64,000 nt of DNA. Origin: Rhodocytophaga aerolata (GTDB taxonomy: Bacteria > Bacteroidota > Bacteroidia > Cytophagales > 172606-1). Positions 7,832 through 18,384 of the stretch are shown here, piece after piece. The stretch is from contig NZ_JAUKPO010000003.1 of assembly GCF_030503435.1 (NCBI RefSeq), positions 186,001 through 250,000 on the forward strand. The letters run 5' to 3'. A program made the position numbers and the translations under genes. Every line of letters begins with the position of its first letter. Position 1 is the stretch's first letter. Under the pieces are notes generated by a model. It saw only the letters and a program-made list of their open reading frames with translations. It was not told where the DNA came from and did not search any database.

Positions 7832-10800
7832 ATGAAGTATGTAGTTGTTTCCCTCCTGGTAGCCATTATCTTGCCTGCCTGCAAAGACAAACCCCAGGAG
7901 AATACTCTTTTTGAGTCCATTTCTTCTTCCAAAACCAATATACATTTTGCTAATACCATCACGACCAACGACAGCCTGAATGCCTTAAGTTTTGATTATA
8001 TCTACAACGGTGGTGGTGTTGCTATCGGGGATATTAACAACGATAGTTTACCAGATATCTATTTTACCGGAAATCAGGTATCTGGTAAGTTGTACCTCAA
8101 CAAAGGTAACTTTGAGTTTGAGGATATTACAAGTCAGGCAGGCGTTACTACTGACCGTTGGGCTACGGGCGTTTCTATGATAGATATTAATGCGGATGGG
8201 TTTCTGGATATATACATTTGTGTGGCCGGTAGAGATACTTCCCGAAGCAGCAATTTATTATTTATCAACAATGGCAATCAGACTTTCTCAGAAAAAGCCA
8301 GAGAATTTGGCTTGGCTGATACGGGCTACAGTACACATGCGGCTTTTCTGGATTACGACAAAGATGGCGACCTGGATATGTACCTGCTTACCAACGGGTA
8401 CGAATCGTATGCCCGCAACAATGCCAGGCCTAAAATGCTGAAAGGCGAATCTATTACTACCGACCGGCTATACCGCAACAATGGAAATAATACATTTACT
8501 AACGTGTCTAAAGAAGCAGGCATTTTAGTAGAAGGGTATGGATTGGGAGTGGCCGTTAGTGATATTAACCAGGATGGGTGGCCAGATATCTATGTTGCCA
8601 ATGATTTTATTACCAATGATATACTCTGGATAAACAATGGAAATGGCACGTTTACCGACAAAGCTGCCCAGGCGTTAAAGCACCAAAGCCACAATGGCAT
8701 GGGTACCGATGTAGCTGACTTTAATAACGATGGCCTGGTAGATATCGTCGTACTGGATATGCTTCCGGAAGATAATCTACGGCAAAAAAGTATGTTCCCC
8801 AGTGTTAAATACGACCGCTTCGCCATGAACCTGCAATATGGCTACCTTCCACAATACGTACGAAATACACTCCAATTAAACAATGGCAATGGTACATTTA
8901 GTGAAATTGGGCAATTAGCCGGCATACACAATACTGATTGGAGCTGGAGCGCCCTGTTTGCCGATTATGATAATGATGGCTACAAAGACCTTTTTGTTAC
9001 AAACGGCTACCGCAAAGATGTAACTGACCTAGACTTTGTGACTTATAGCCGCGAAAACGCGATGTTTGGCACCGATGAGGTAATCAGGCAAAAGAATGTA
9101 AAAGAGCTCGAGAAGCTAAAAGGGGCGCATGTACATAACTATATTTTTCAAAATAAAGGTGACCTTACCTTCAGCGATCAGTCTACTCAATGGGGTATGG
9201 CAGAACCTACGTACTCCAATGGCGCTGCGTATGCAGATTTAGACAAGGATGGTGATCTGGATCTGGTTATTAATAACATTGATAGTGAAGCTTCTGTTTA
9301 CCGGAATAATACTGACCTTTACCTGAAAAATAATTACCTGCAAATTCTGTTGCAGGGAGATGCACCAAACAAAGCAGGTTTGGGCACAAAAATCCGGCTA
9401 TTTCATAAAGGGCAACAGCAATATCAGGAATGTTATCCTTACCGGGGCTATAAATCTACGGTATATACACCTATCCATTTTGGATTAGGTAACCAAACGA
9501 ATGTCGATTCCATAGAAATACAATGGCCCGATGGAAAATATCAACTACTGAAAAATATAAAAGCTAATCAGCAACTGGTGGTAGCTTATACTGAAGCTAA
9601 ACAATTACCTGCTCCGTTTGAGAAAAAGCAATCTCAGGCCACTTTATTCACAGATGTTTCACAACATATAGGGATAGATTTTAAGCATAAGGAATCAGGT
9701 TTTGTCGATTTTAAAGTACAACCCCTGCTGCCTCATAAGTTTTCACAGAATGGTCCGGGAATAGCGGTAGGCGATGCAGATGGCAATGGATTGGATGATT
9801 TTTATGTAGGAGGCGCAGCCCGTCAGTCAGGAATGCTTTTTTATCAGACAAGCAAAGGCAAGTTCGAAGGCAAACCTATGAGCATGAAAGAGGAAGAAGA
9901 CATGGGCAGTTTATTTTTTGATGCCGATAACGACGGCGATCTGGATTTGTATGTAGTGAGTGGCGGCAGCGAATTCGGAACTACTTCACCTAATTATCAG
10001 GACAGGCTATACAAAAATGATGGCAAAGGAAATTATTCAATAGATAGCACAGCTTTACCCAATATAACAGCCAGTGGCTCCTGCGTAACAGCGGCCGATT
10101 ACGATAAAGATGGCGACCTGGATTTGTTTGTCGGAGGCCGTATTGTACCAGCCAGATATCCCTTAGCTGCCCAAAGCTATATCCTGCAAAATACAAATGG
10201 CAAATTTAGGGATGTAACAGCAGAAGTAGGCAAAGAAATCCAGAGCGTTGGCCTTGTGACAACGGCCTTATGGACTGACTTCGACAATGACTCTCAAACA
10301 GACTTACTCGTAGCCGGAGAGTGGATGCCTGTAAGATTTTTTAAAAATATTAACGGAAAATTTATTGCCTGGAATGCCGATGAGGGGAAAATTGATTCAT
10401 CCTCCAACGACTACACCGCACAAAGTAAAACGCCAATCACTCATTCGTATGGATGGTGGAACAGCCTGGCCGCCGGTGATTTTGACAACGACGGGGATAT
10501 TGATTATATAGCCGGGAACCTCGGGTTGAACTCAAAATACAAGGCTTCGCCAACAGAGCCAGTATGTGTATATGCCAAAGATTATGACAAAAATGGCAGC
10601 TTCGATCCGGTGTTTTGTTACTACATAATGGGGAAAAATTACCCTACTCACCCACGTGATGCCATGATTGAACAAATGAACGGCATTCGCGGACGCTTTA
10701 CCAGATATGAAGCTTATGGAAAAGCTACCTTTGATCAGGTATTTACCAAAGATGAATTAGCCGATGCGTATGTAGTCAGAAGTGAAAATTTTGCAAGCAG

Positions 10801-11383
10801 CTATCTGGAGAATGCAGGCAACGGAAAATTCAATATCAAATCCCTGCCTGTGCAGGCTCAGTTCGCCCCGGTTTTTGGAATGGTTGTCGATGATATAGAT
10901 AAAGATGGTAATCTGGATGTACTCATGGCAGGCAATTCGTATGCAACGGAGGTACAAACTGGCTGGTACGATGCGTCTATTGGAGTCTACCTTAAAGGCG
11001 ATGGTAAAGGCAATTTTACTTTACAACCTGTTACAAAGACCGGATTTAATATAAGTAAAGATGCCAAAAGCATGGTACACCTCCCAACTAGCGATGGTTC
11101 TTCTCTGGTTCTGATAAGCTGCAACAACGACTCTTTAAAAGCTTTTACCAGTGCTATACCTAATCAGCAACAGTTATCTATAAAATTATCGCCATCAGAA
11201 GTGTATGGAGAAATTACCTATAAAGGTGGCCGCACAAGGAAAGAGGAGTTCTACTTCGGCTCTTCTTATTTATCTCAATCATCGCGTATCTGGCAGGTTC
11301 CGGCAGATGCACAAGTAACTATTTATGATGTTTATGGCAAATCTCGCAGGTTTGGAGGGACCCCTTCCGTTAGTATGAAATAA
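7832..11383 (+). CDS. Large FG-GAP/VCBS repeat lipoprotein with ASPIC/UnbV domain
   Basis: 1183 residues. The N-terminus is a short lipoprotein signal (VVSLLVAIILPAC, Cys17), so it should be anchored on the cell surface or in the periplasm. At least eleven calcium-loop motifs of the DxDxDGxxD type are spread along it, for example DYDKDGDLDMY, DFNNDGLVDI, DADNDGDLDLY and DFDNDGDIDY, which mark seven-bladed integrin-like propellers. An ASPIC/UnbV module lies at about 515-575 (GLGTKIRLFHKG through DSIEIQWPDGK). The family is CRTAC1-like. In Bacteroidota such proteins often accompany SusCD genes, but none is next to it here. The ligand is unknown. Confidence 0.95.
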   Translation: MKYVVVSLLVAIILPACKDKPQENTLFESISSSKTNIHFANTITTNDSLNALSFDYIYNGGGVAIGDINNDSLPDIYFTGNQVSGKLYLNKGNFEFEDITSQAGVTTDRWATGVSMIDINADGFLDIYICVAGRDTSRSSNLLFINNGNQTFSEKAREFGLADTGYSTHAAFLDYDKDGDLDMYLLTNGYESYARNNARPKMLKGESITTDRLYRNNGNNTFTNVSKEAGILVEGYGLGVAVSDINQDGWPDIYVANDFITNDILWINNGNGTFTDKAAQALKHQSHNGMGTDVADFNNDGLVDIVVLDMLPEDNLRQKSMFPSVKYDRFAMNLQYGYLPQYVRNTLQLNNGNGTFSEIGQLAGIHNTDWSWSALFADYDNDGYKDLFVTNGYRKDVTDLDFVTYSRENAMFGTDEVIRQKNVKELEKLKGAHVHNYIFQNKGDLTFSDQSTQWGMAEPTYSNGAAYADLDKDGDLDLVINNIDSEASVYRNNTDLYLKNNYLQILLQGDAPNKAGLGTKIRLFHKGQQQYQECYPYRGYKSTVYTPIHFGLGNQTNVDSIEIQWPDGKYQLLKNIKANQQLVVAYTEAKQLPAPFEKKQSQATLFTDVSQHIGIDFKHKESGFVDFKVQPLLPHKFSQNGPGIAVGDADGNGLDDFYVGGAARQSGMLFYQTSKGKFEGKPMSMKEEEDMGSLFFDADNDGDLDLYVVSGGSEFGTTSPNYQDRLYKNDGKGNYSIDSTALPNITASGSCVTAADYDKDGDLDLFVGGRIVPARYPLAAQSYILQNTNGKFRDVTAEVGKEIQSVGLVTTALWTDFDNDSQTDLLVAGEWMPVRFFKNINGKFIAWNADEGKIDSSSNDYTAQSKTPITHSYGWWNSLAAGDFDNDGDIDYIAGNLGLNSKYKASPTEPVCVYAKDYDKNGSFDPVFCYYIMGKNYPTHPRDAMIEQMNGIRGRFTRYEAYGKATFDQVFTKDELADAYVVRSENFASSYLENAGNGKFNIKSLPVQAQFAPVFGMVVDDIDKDGNLDVLMAGNSYATEVQTGWYDASIGVYLKGDGKGNFTLQPVTKTGFNISKDAKSMVHLPTSDGSSLVLISCNNDSLKAFTSAIPNQQQLSIKLSPSEVYGEITYKGGRTRKEEFYFGSSYLSQSSRIWQVPADAQVTIYDVYGKSRRFGGTPSVSMK

Positions 11384-11595
11384 CAAGAAATCGAAAAATG
11401 CTTAGCTATTCATTACGTAAATCAGCGATAAATATTCAGCCGATAGATTGCTTGTTGTGATCTACTTTAATAACACACATTTCGTCTGTTGCTTCTAGCT
11501 AAAAATAGGCTTTGCTTGATGTATTTTGAAAAAAACCAGTGTAAGTTTCTGGCAGAAAAGCCGCCTGTTTACTACATCTTTCGGAAGCATAAAAT

Positions 11596-11627
11596 TTTGG
11601 TTTTAAGGAGTATTCTCAGTAATTTCG
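11596..11627 (+). promoter_or_regulatory. Bacteroidota-type promoter for the PpiD-like gene
   Basis: TTTG at 11596-11599, a 20-base spacer, then TAATTTCG at 11620-11627, against the phylum consensus TTTG-N19/20-TAnnTTTG (one mismatch). Transcription would start about 15 bases before the ATG at 11650. Confidence 0.5.
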
Positions 11628-11649
11628 CACCTCTATTAATAAATATTCA

Positions 11650-13764
11650 ATGGCATTAATTGGTAAAATCAAAGAAAAGTCAGGCTGGGCCATAGGCTTT
11701 ATTGCTATCGCATTAGGCTTGTTTGTGGTAGGTGGAGATATCCTGGGGCCAAACTCCGTTATTCTGGGAAACGATAGCCAGAATGTAGGTGTTATTGCCG
11801 GGGAGAAAATCTCAGCCCAGGAATACGGGCAAGAGCTGGAAGTATTGAAAAATAATTATGCAGCGCAGCTTGGCCGACAGCCTTCTGAAGAAGAATTACC
11901 CGGCTTACGGGAGCAAGCCTGGAACCGGTTTATTGAAAAAATAGCGTATCAGAAACAATATGAGAAATTAGGTCTGGCTGTTACTGCCGATGAATTAACA
12001 GATATGGTGCAGGGAGATAATATTCATCCGGCAATTCAACAGTCTTTTGTTAATCCATCGACTAACCAGTTTGACAAAAACTTAGTAATCCGCTACTTAA
12101 AGAGTTTTGATACATTACCTGTTAATGCGCAAGCTGCATGGATAAACTTTGAGAGCCAATTAGGCCCAGAAAGATTGAAAGCAAAGTACGAGAATATGCT
12201 CCGTCTTTCTACCTATGTAACTAAAGCAGAAGCCAGAAGAGAATACGAAGATCAGACCACACAAGCCGATGTGCGGTTTTTATATGTACCCTTCTTTAGC
12301 ATTCCTGACTCTAGCATAAAAATTACGGATGAGCAGTTGCAGCAATATCTGGATAAAAATAAGTCTAAATACAAAGGGGAGAACACCCGCACTATTCAGT
12401 ATGTAACTTTCCCTATTCTGCCTTCTTCTCAAGACAGTTCTGAATTATACCAGGAAATTAAAGACCTGGCCAAAGGTTTGGCGGCCGCACAAGATGACTC
12501 TACTTTTGCCAGAGCGAATACAGATGTACCTGCCAATGCCGGGTATATTACAATGGATCAGGTACCACAAGAATTGCAGGGCGAAATTGCTACGTTTATT
12601 AAAGGGGGTATGTATGGCCCATACCGCGAAGGAGATACTTATTCCATTTATAAGTTAACGGATATTAAAGACGACTCAGTGGCCTCTGTACGTGCCAGCC
12701 ACATTCTTTTCCGGTCCGATAGTACAGCCGCTAGCCAGTCAGAAGCCTTGAAAAAAGCACAGGAAGTACTTGCTCAGATTAAAGCAGGTGCCAGCTTTGA
12801 GGAAATGGCCCGTATACATGGAGCAGATGGTACAGCACAACAGGGGGGCGATCTGGGTTGGTATACTCAGGGTGGTGGATTTGTAAAACCTTTTGAAGAT
12901 GCCCTATTTAACTTTAATGGAACCGGCTTACTGCCTAATCCGGTAAAAACAGAATTTGGGTATCACTTAATTAAAGTTACGCAGCCAAAAACCAGAAGAA
13001 AATACAAGTTGGCTACCATTAAAAAACAAATTGCCCCAGGCGAAGCTACCCGTGAAGAAGCGTTCAGAAAAGCCGATGAATTTGCCGGTACTACATCAAC
13101 CAGCCAGGATTTTATTACCAAAGTAAGCAAAGATGCTACACTGGCATCATTCACTGCTGAAAAACTTCGTCCTGGCGACAATAACGTAAATGCCTTGCCA
13201 AATGCCCGTGAAGTTGTAAGATGGGCTTTTAGTGAAGAAACAGAAGTAGGCGATGTTTCACAAGTGTTTGAATTAGATAATCAATATGTAATAGCTACGT
13301 TAACTGGCAAAACAGATGAAGGCCAGGTGAATGTAGATAATTACCGCCCTGAATTAACCTCTGCTGTGAGAAATGAGCTAAAAGCACAGCAAATTATGCA
13401 GAAGTTAGGCACGCCTACTGGAGACCTGCAAGCTTTAGCTAGCAGTTATGGCGGACAGGCTCAGGTAAACACAGCTCAGGATGTAACCATGAGCAGCAAT
13501 ACTCTACAGAACGTAGGTTTTGATCCGGAAGCAGTAGGCCGCATATTTGGCTTGAAAAAAGGTCAGCGGACACAGCCTTTTGCCGGTGCTAATGGAGTCC
13601 TCATTATTGAACTGACTGATCTTACACCTGCTCCAGAAGTTGCCGATTATTCGCAGTATAAGAATCAGGTTACACAAACCATCAGCTCCAGGTCGCCTTA
13701 TTACATAAACGAAGCCATTAAAGAGAAAGCTGACATCGAAGACAAGCGATACAGATTCTATTAA
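11650..13764 (+). CDS. Peptidylprolyl isomerase, PpiD/SurA type periplasmic chaperone
   Basis: 704 residues. One N-terminal membrane segment (about 13-31) anchors it to the inner membrane with the rest in the periplasm, as in PpiD. A SurA-N-like chaperone domain follows (about 45-240) and then a parvulin PPIC domain at about 348-440 (ASHILFR, GGDLGWYTQGGGFVKPFEDA, TEFGYHLIKV). The rest is helical and PpiD-like. The family helps outer-membrane and secreted proteins to fold. It is monocistronic: a phylum-type promoter stands before it and a strong hairpin terminator follows 26 bp after the stop. Full length for Bacteroidota members. Confidence 0.95.
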   Translation: MALIGKIKEKSGWAIGFIAIALGLFVVGGDILGPNSVILGNDSQNVGVIAGEKISAQEYGQELEVLKNNYAAQLGRQPSEEELPGLREQAWNRFIEKIAYQKQYEKLGLAVTADELTDMVQGDNIHPAIQQSFVNPSTNQFDKNLVIRYLKSFDTLPVNAQAAWINFESQLGPERLKAKYENMLRLSTYVTKAEARREYEDQTTQADVRFLYVPFFSIPDSSIKITDEQLQQYLDKNKSKYKGENTRTIQYVTFPILPSSQDSSELYQEIKDLAKGLAAAQDDSTFARANTDVPANAGYITMDQVPQELQGEIATFIKGGMYGPYREGDTYSIYKLTDIKDDSVASVRASHILFRSDSTAASQSEALKKAQEVLAQIKAGASFEEMARIHGADGTAQQGGDLGWYTQGGGFVKPFEDALFNFNGTGLLPNPVKTEFGYHLIKVTQPKTRRKYKLATIKKQIAPGEATREEAFRKADEFAGTTSTSQDFITKVSKDATLASFTAEKLRPGDNNVNALPNAREVVRWAFSEETEVGDVSQVFELDNQYVIATLTGKTDEGQVNVDNYRPELTSAVRNELKAQQIMQKLGTPTGDLQALASSYGGQAQVNTAQDVTMSSNTLQNVGFDPEAVGRIFGLKKGQRTQPFAGANGVLIIELTDLTPAPEVADYSQYKNQVTQTISSRSPYYINEAIKEKADIEDKRYRFY

Positions 13765-13790
13765 TAGCTAAAGATCATATCAGTAAAAAG

Positions 13791-13826
13791 AAAGAGCCTG
13801 CAATAATGTAGGCTCTTTCTTTTTTT
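13791..13826 (+). terminator. Rho-independent terminator after the PpiD-like gene
   Basis: Nine-base stem AAAGAGCCT / AGGCTCTTT with a 10-base loop, followed directly by a run of T. Confidence 0.9.
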
Positions 13827-13929
13827 GTTGTGTATATGAAGGTTGTAAGCAGATGAAGTATTTTAAGTAATAAGGCTTAGTCACGGTCCTTCGCTGCATT
13901 ACTCAAATACAATCATGTAATTCTGTAGC

Positions 13930-14829
13930 TTATATTCTTTTATAGTTTTTGTATTCTCCAATCCGTACTCCAGTATATTTCTCTACCAGAAATAAAAATC
14001 TTTCTCTAGGCGTAAAGCTTCGCCTGATCTTATTAATATCAAATTCCCAGTTTTGCGCGGCTACAATCTCACGCATCAGGTTAGGGTGTGTACCTGTGAA
14101 TTTTCTTAAATCATCTACCTGATAATAATCAAACTCTTTTGCTTTTACGTTTGCTTCCACCCATTTATCATCGTGCCAGAAGCTATGAAAATATTTCGCC
14201 TTTTGTTGCATTAGTTGCGGTGGTCTAACATACGAATAATGATAGACGGGTACTTCTAATTCTTTTACATGCAACTTTATCCCTTTATGTCCGCCTGTGT
14301 ATGCTTCCATAGAAGGATATTTCCGGAACCCCTGTGAATCTCTGAAAGAGCGAACATTTAATTTACCATTGTTGCGGATTATACGTATTTCTTTCCGGTG
14401 CCACCTTCTGGTATTGCCTATGTACTGGTAGCTTCCGAAAAAATTCAAGAATTGTAACAAAAACCCTTCTATTTCGAAATTGTCTTTGTACCTCTGCATA
14501 GCCGCATAAAGTGTATCCAGGTCTTTTTCATGAATTACTTCATCTGCCTGTATGTGAAATCCCCAGTCTCCACTAATGCCATCTAAAGCAATGTTTGCTT
14601 GCTGGGCAAATATTTTTCCTCCCTCCCGTAAATTTTCATCCCAAACGGTGTCTATAATTTTTATTTTTGGAGACTGTAAGTTCACAATAGCTTCACGGGT
14701 ACCATCTGTAGAATTGCCTACAGCCATAACAAACTCATCGCAAATGGGCAATATCGACTGAATGGATTGCAAAAAAGGATACCCATACGTAAATCCGTTT
14801 CTTATATATGAAAAACCGCTGACTTTCAT
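13930..14829 (-). CDS. Glycosyltransferase family 2 protein
   Basis: 299 residues. The N-terminal GT-A fold is visible: GFSYIRNG at 4-11, a substrate-binding segment ICDEFVMAVGNSTDGT at about 29-44, and WGFHIQADEVI near 89-99 in place of the usual DxD. The C-terminal half contains a large insert (TGGHKGIKLHVKELEVPVYHYSY). No membrane segment is seen, so it probably acts at the inner face of the membrane. It is the last gene of a minus-strand glycan block with a GT39-like protein, an MsbA-like ABC transporter and two further transferases, so a role in LPS or surface-glycan assembly is likely. Donor and acceptor sugars are unknown. Confidence 0.88.
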   Translation of the reverse strand: MKVSGFSYIRNGFTYGYPFLQSIQSILPICDEFVMAVGNSTDGTREAIVNLQSPKIKIIDTVWDENLREGGKIFAQQANIALDGISGDWGFHIQADEVIHEKDLDTLYAAMQRYKDNFEIEGFLLQFLNFFGSYQYIGNTRRWHRKEIRIIRNNGKLNVRSFRDSQGFRKYPSMEAYTGGHKGIKLHVKELEVPVYHYSYVRPPQLMQQKAKYFHSFWHDDKWVEANVKAKEFDYYQVDDLRKFTGTHPNLMREIVAAQNWEFDINKIRRSFTPRERFLFLVEKYTGVRIGEYKNYKRI

Positions 14830-14939
14830 TGAATGACTTTTAAAACCTTTGCAACTTACAATAAATACAAAACATCTGAAAGCCTAGGTTCTGCAACTAG
14901 TTCTAAAAGCTATTTATCCACACGAAATCTATTGGCAAT

Positions 14940-16409
14940 TCATTTGTTTGTAGAGGCTTGCAAGGAAAAAGTAGCTTTTAAAATGGTATACTTATCTATT
15001 GTGGCCAGATACTGGTAATTTTTATCACCTTTTATTAGTTCCTCCCACGGCATTAACAACTTATCTTTATCCCTGGCCTCTATAATAATATACTCCCGCT
15101 TGTGTTTTTTGCAGAAATCAAAAAAATTGCTGCTACTTTGCCACTTCTTTTTATTTAATAAGAAGAATACCTCGGTGGTTTGCATATCGTAGTTATCTAT
15201 CTCATTGAATACAAAATACAAAGGAGCCATTATTTTCGTTTGGTGAGGGATAATAGCAGAAATCTTTTGATGAGTAGGTAACAAATATTCTTTTGCAAAG
15301 GCCATCTGAATATTCAAGTAGATATTCATGCCAAAATAGAAAATAAGTGAAGCGGTAACCAGCCATCTGACTATAGCCTTTTTTTGTAAATACACCTCTT
15401 CAAAGGCGATAACTGAAAGTATAGCCACAAAGGGCATATATAGTAAATAGTATTGTGAAGAAGTATTACGGCTGATAACAGCCAACAGTACAATAAGGGA
15501 TAATGTGTAATACAAAAGATTTTTATGCTTATCATGTAAAAATCGGAAACTGGTAAGTAAGGCTACCAGTAGACATATAGTCATAGTAGCTTCGGCATAA
15601 TCCCAGAACAACCGTTTATGTTCATCTACTAACTTGGTAATATAATGCAGCGCTGTAAAATTATCTTCACTTAAGGCAGGATCGTTTCTAAATTGCTTAT
15701 AGGCATATAAAAGTTCTTCCTGTGATCCAATATCAAAAAAATATAAGCTCAGCCCTAGGATAGAAGCAAAGCTGAATATCAATACCAGTTTAAATTCTTT
15801 ATTGAACAATAGTATTAAACCACCTGCTCCCATAAATATGACACCGTTTAGGTGTGTAAATGCACATAAACCCGCTAAAAATCCGGCTATAGCTGCATAA
15901 GAAAGATTCCGGCTTTGTAAGCTTTTTTCTATCAGGTAAAACGATCCAAACCCAAGGGCAGCTATAATGGGTTCCGGCCGGTATGCATAAAAGTATTCCA
16001 GTACAAAATTTTGAGTTAAATAGAAAAGCAGAAAAAATAGCAGGGTAATCGAATACTGAAATACGCGGAATTGCCTCCCATATACATAAAAAAAACAAAG
16101 GAGCAACAATGTGTAAAAGATAGAAACAGCCTTTACCGCATATGGTGAAAAACCAAACAAAGCAATAAACACGGACCCATTGATGACATGAAACTTATGT
16201 GCTGTATGCAGCTTATTTTCATAATACAATAAACCCTGAAAAACTTCAGTACGTATCTCCCCGAATTTAAGAAACTGAAATGCCTGCTCAGCAAACCAAG
16301 CATCATCAAAATAAATAGGCCGGTGGTAAAGAGAAACCATCAGCAGCAGCACTTGAAAAGCCAAAAGCAGGTAAATTATCTTTTTATAGATTGGTTGGGT
16401 AAGAAACAC
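14940..16409 (-). CDS. Multipass membrane glycosyltransferase, GT39/ArnT-like
   Basis: 489 residues with about ten hydrophobic segments over residues 10-370 and a soluble C-terminal tail. The first periplasmic loop holds YFDDAWFAEQAFQFLKFGEI with the acidic pair DD expected at the active site of GT-C enzymes (dolichyl-phosphate mannosyltransferase / ArnT type), which use polyprenyl-phosphate sugars. The start used is GTG at 16409 because no ATG stands before the first membrane helix. It lies 35 bp after the MsbA-like gene and belongs to the glycan block. It may add a sugar to lipid A, glycan or protein. The substrate is not shown by the sequence. Confidence 0.85.
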   Translation of the reverse strand: MFLTQPIYKKIIYLLLAFQVLLLMVSLYHRPIYFDDAWFAEQAFQFLKFGEIRTEVFQGLLYYENKLHTAHKFHVINGSVFIALFGFSPYAVKAVSIFYTLLLLCFFYVYGRQFRVFQYSITLLFFLLFYLTQNFVLEYFYAYRPEPIIAALGFGSFYLIEKSLQSRNLSYAAIAGFLAGLCAFTHLNGVIFMGAGGLILLFNKEFKLVLIFSFASILGLSLYFFDIGSQEELLYAYKQFRNDPALSEDNFTALHYITKLVDEHKRLFWDYAEATMTICLLVALLTSFRFLHDKHKNLLYYTLSLIVLLAVISRNTSSQYYLLYMPFVAILSVIAFEEVYLQKKAIVRWLVTASLIFYFGMNIYLNIQMAFAKEYLLPTHQKISAIIPHQTKIMAPLYFVFNEIDNYDMQTTEVFFLLNKKKWQSSSNFFDFCKKHKREYIIIEARDKDKLLMPWEELIKGDKNYQYLATIDKYTILKATFSLQASTNK

Positions 16410-16444
16410 GTGGGTAGTTATAGGGAAGTGTATAAATAAGTTAA

Positions 16445-18280
16445 CTATGTAGCCTGCAACAAATTTAATCGCTTGTACAAGCCCTCGGCATTTAGCAGCA
16501 ACTCTGCATGTGTACCCCGTTCCACAATTTTTCCCTGTTGAATAACCAATATTTCATCGGCATGCTGAATAGTACTTAAGCGGTGGGCAATAATTAAAGA
16601 CGTACGGTTTTTCATCAGGTTAGCCAGTGCTTCCTGTACGAGTTTTTCAGATTCAGTATCCAGGGCAGAGGTGGCTTCATCCAGGATAAGAATTGGGGGA
16701 TTTTTAAATACAGCACGGGCAATGCTTAATCGCTGACGCTGCCCGCCAGAGAGCTTTCCGCCTCTATCGCCAATTAAGGTCTGGTACCCATTTTCAGTCT
16801 GCATAATAAAATCATGGGCATTGGCAATTTTGGCTGCTTGGATTACGTCTTCTTCTTTTGCATCGTGCTTGCCAAAAGCAATATTGTTAAAGATGGTATC
16901 ATTAAATAAAATAGATTCTTGAGTAACAATGCCCATATGCTCCCTTAGGCTGTCTAATTGCAAGTCGCGAATATCGATACCATCTAGTAGAATCCTGCCT
17001 CCGGTAACATCGTAGAATCTGGGAATAAGATCGGCAATGGTAGATTTTCCACCGCCAGAAGGGCCAACCAAGGCCACAGACTTACCTTTCGGAATAGTAA
17101 AGCTGATATTCTGCAATACGGCTGTATCTTTATAAGCAAAAGACACCTGTTGAAAGGTAATGCCTTTCGAAAACTCTTTCATTGGAAGAGCGCCTGGCTT
17201 CTCCGTTACTTCTTCTTTTGCGTCTATTAGTTCCAATACCCGTTCGCCAGAGGTAAGGCCCCGTTGTATGCCTGAAAGTAGGGTAGATATTGCTTTTGCT
17301 GGGCGTAGCACCTGGGAAAATACGCCTATATATAAAATGAATTCGCTGGCTGTTAATTCTGAATCCTGACGCAGAATAAGATTGCCTCCGTAGAGTAATA
17401 TTCCACTAACCACCAGAATACCAGTAATCTCAGAAAACGGCGGTGCAAACTCCCGCTTATTAGCCATCCGGAGAATACTGCGACGGTAGAAAAGATTCTC
17501 TTTGTGAAAGACGTTTCGTATATAGTCTACCGCGTTAAACGATTTGATAATGCGCATGCCACTTACTGTTTCGTCAATGGTGGTAATTAACCGGCTTAGT
17601 GACTCCTGCCCTGCTTTGGCATCTTTCTTCAACGATTTTACAATGGCTGCGATAATTAAACCAGATATGGGGATGACTAGTAAAGTAAATAATGTGAGCT
17701 TTACAGAAATAATAAACAGCGTAATGAAATATCCTATCAAAATAAAAGGCTCTTTAAAGAAGGCATCCAGAGAATTAGCCACAGTATTCTCAACTTCCTG
17801 CACATCCGTCGTGATCCTGGATAAGATATCTCCTTTCCGTTCGTTGCTCAGGTAGCCCAGGTGCAGTGAAGTAATTTTTGTAAATACGGCCTCGCGAAGT
17901 TTTAGCACAGAATACGTACGGGCATCCTGCACAATTCGCTGTCCCAGATAACGGAATATATTCGAAATGATAGTAGCAATCACAATAAATACGGCTACAA
18001 ACTGTAAGGCAGCAAACTTGCCATTGCTAATAATTATTTGATTGAAATAATAATAGAAAGAATCTCTGAGATAATCGAAAGAGAAGGAAAAAACAGGTTC
18101 AGTTGATACAACAACACTCGTGTTGGAAGCAGCTGTTCCAAACAGCACATCCAGTAATGGAATAACTAAGGCAAACTGGAAAATACCAAAAACAACCCCA
18201 ATCAGCGAAAAGATGAAAAACGGAACTACAAATCTACTTAAAGGACGCGCATAGTTTATCAGCCGCAGGTATGTTTTCAT
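16445..18280 (-). CDS. ABC transporter, MsbA-like fused permease and ATPase
   Basis: 611 residues: a six-helix ABC exporter domain (about 15-330) fused to a nucleotide-binding domain (about 365-605). Motifs: Walker A GPSGGGKST, Q-loop VTQES, signature LSGGQRQR, Walker B LILDEATS, H-loop IIAHR. The half-transporter layout, acting as a homodimer, matches MsbA and other lipid or peptide exporters. Because the flanking genes are glycosyltransferases, export of a lipid-linked glycan or lipid A core across the inner membrane is the best guess (inference). Its start is a plain ATG, 104 bp after the GT9 gene. Confidence 0.94.
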   Translation of the reverse strand: MKTYLRLINYARPLSRFVVPFFIFSLIGVVFGIFQFALVIPLLDVLFGTAASNTSVVVSTEPVFSFSFDYLRDSFYYYFNQIIISNGKFAALQFVAVFIVIATIISNIFRYLGQRIVQDARTYSVLKLREAVFTKITSLHLGYLSNERKGDILSRITTDVQEVENTVANSLDAFFKEPFILIGYFITLFIISVKLTLFTLLVIPISGLIIAAIVKSLKKDAKAGQESLSRLITTIDETVSGMRIIKSFNAVDYIRNVFHKENLFYRRSILRMANKREFAPPFSEITGILVVSGILLYGGNLILRQDSELTASEFILYIGVFSQVLRPAKAISTLLSGIQRGLTSGERVLELIDAKEEVTEKPGALPMKEFSKGITFQQVSFAYKDTAVLQNISFTIPKGKSVALVGPSGGGKSTIADLIPRFYDVTGGRILLDGIDIRDLQLDSLREHMGIVTQESILFNDTIFNNIAFGKHDAKEEDVIQAAKIANAHDFIMQTENGYQTLIGDRGGKLSGGQRQRLSIARAVFKNPPILILDEATSALDTESEKLVQEALANLMKNRTSLIIAHRLSTIQHADEILVIQQGKIVERGTHAELLLNAEGLYKRLNLLQAT

Positions 18281-18384
18281 CTATGTATGTTTATACTATC
18301 AATCCTAATGCCTGAAAACTAACGTTTCATTTAAGAGCTTCGGGATATTATTTATTAACAAAGCCGCAAAACTACGAAAATGGC

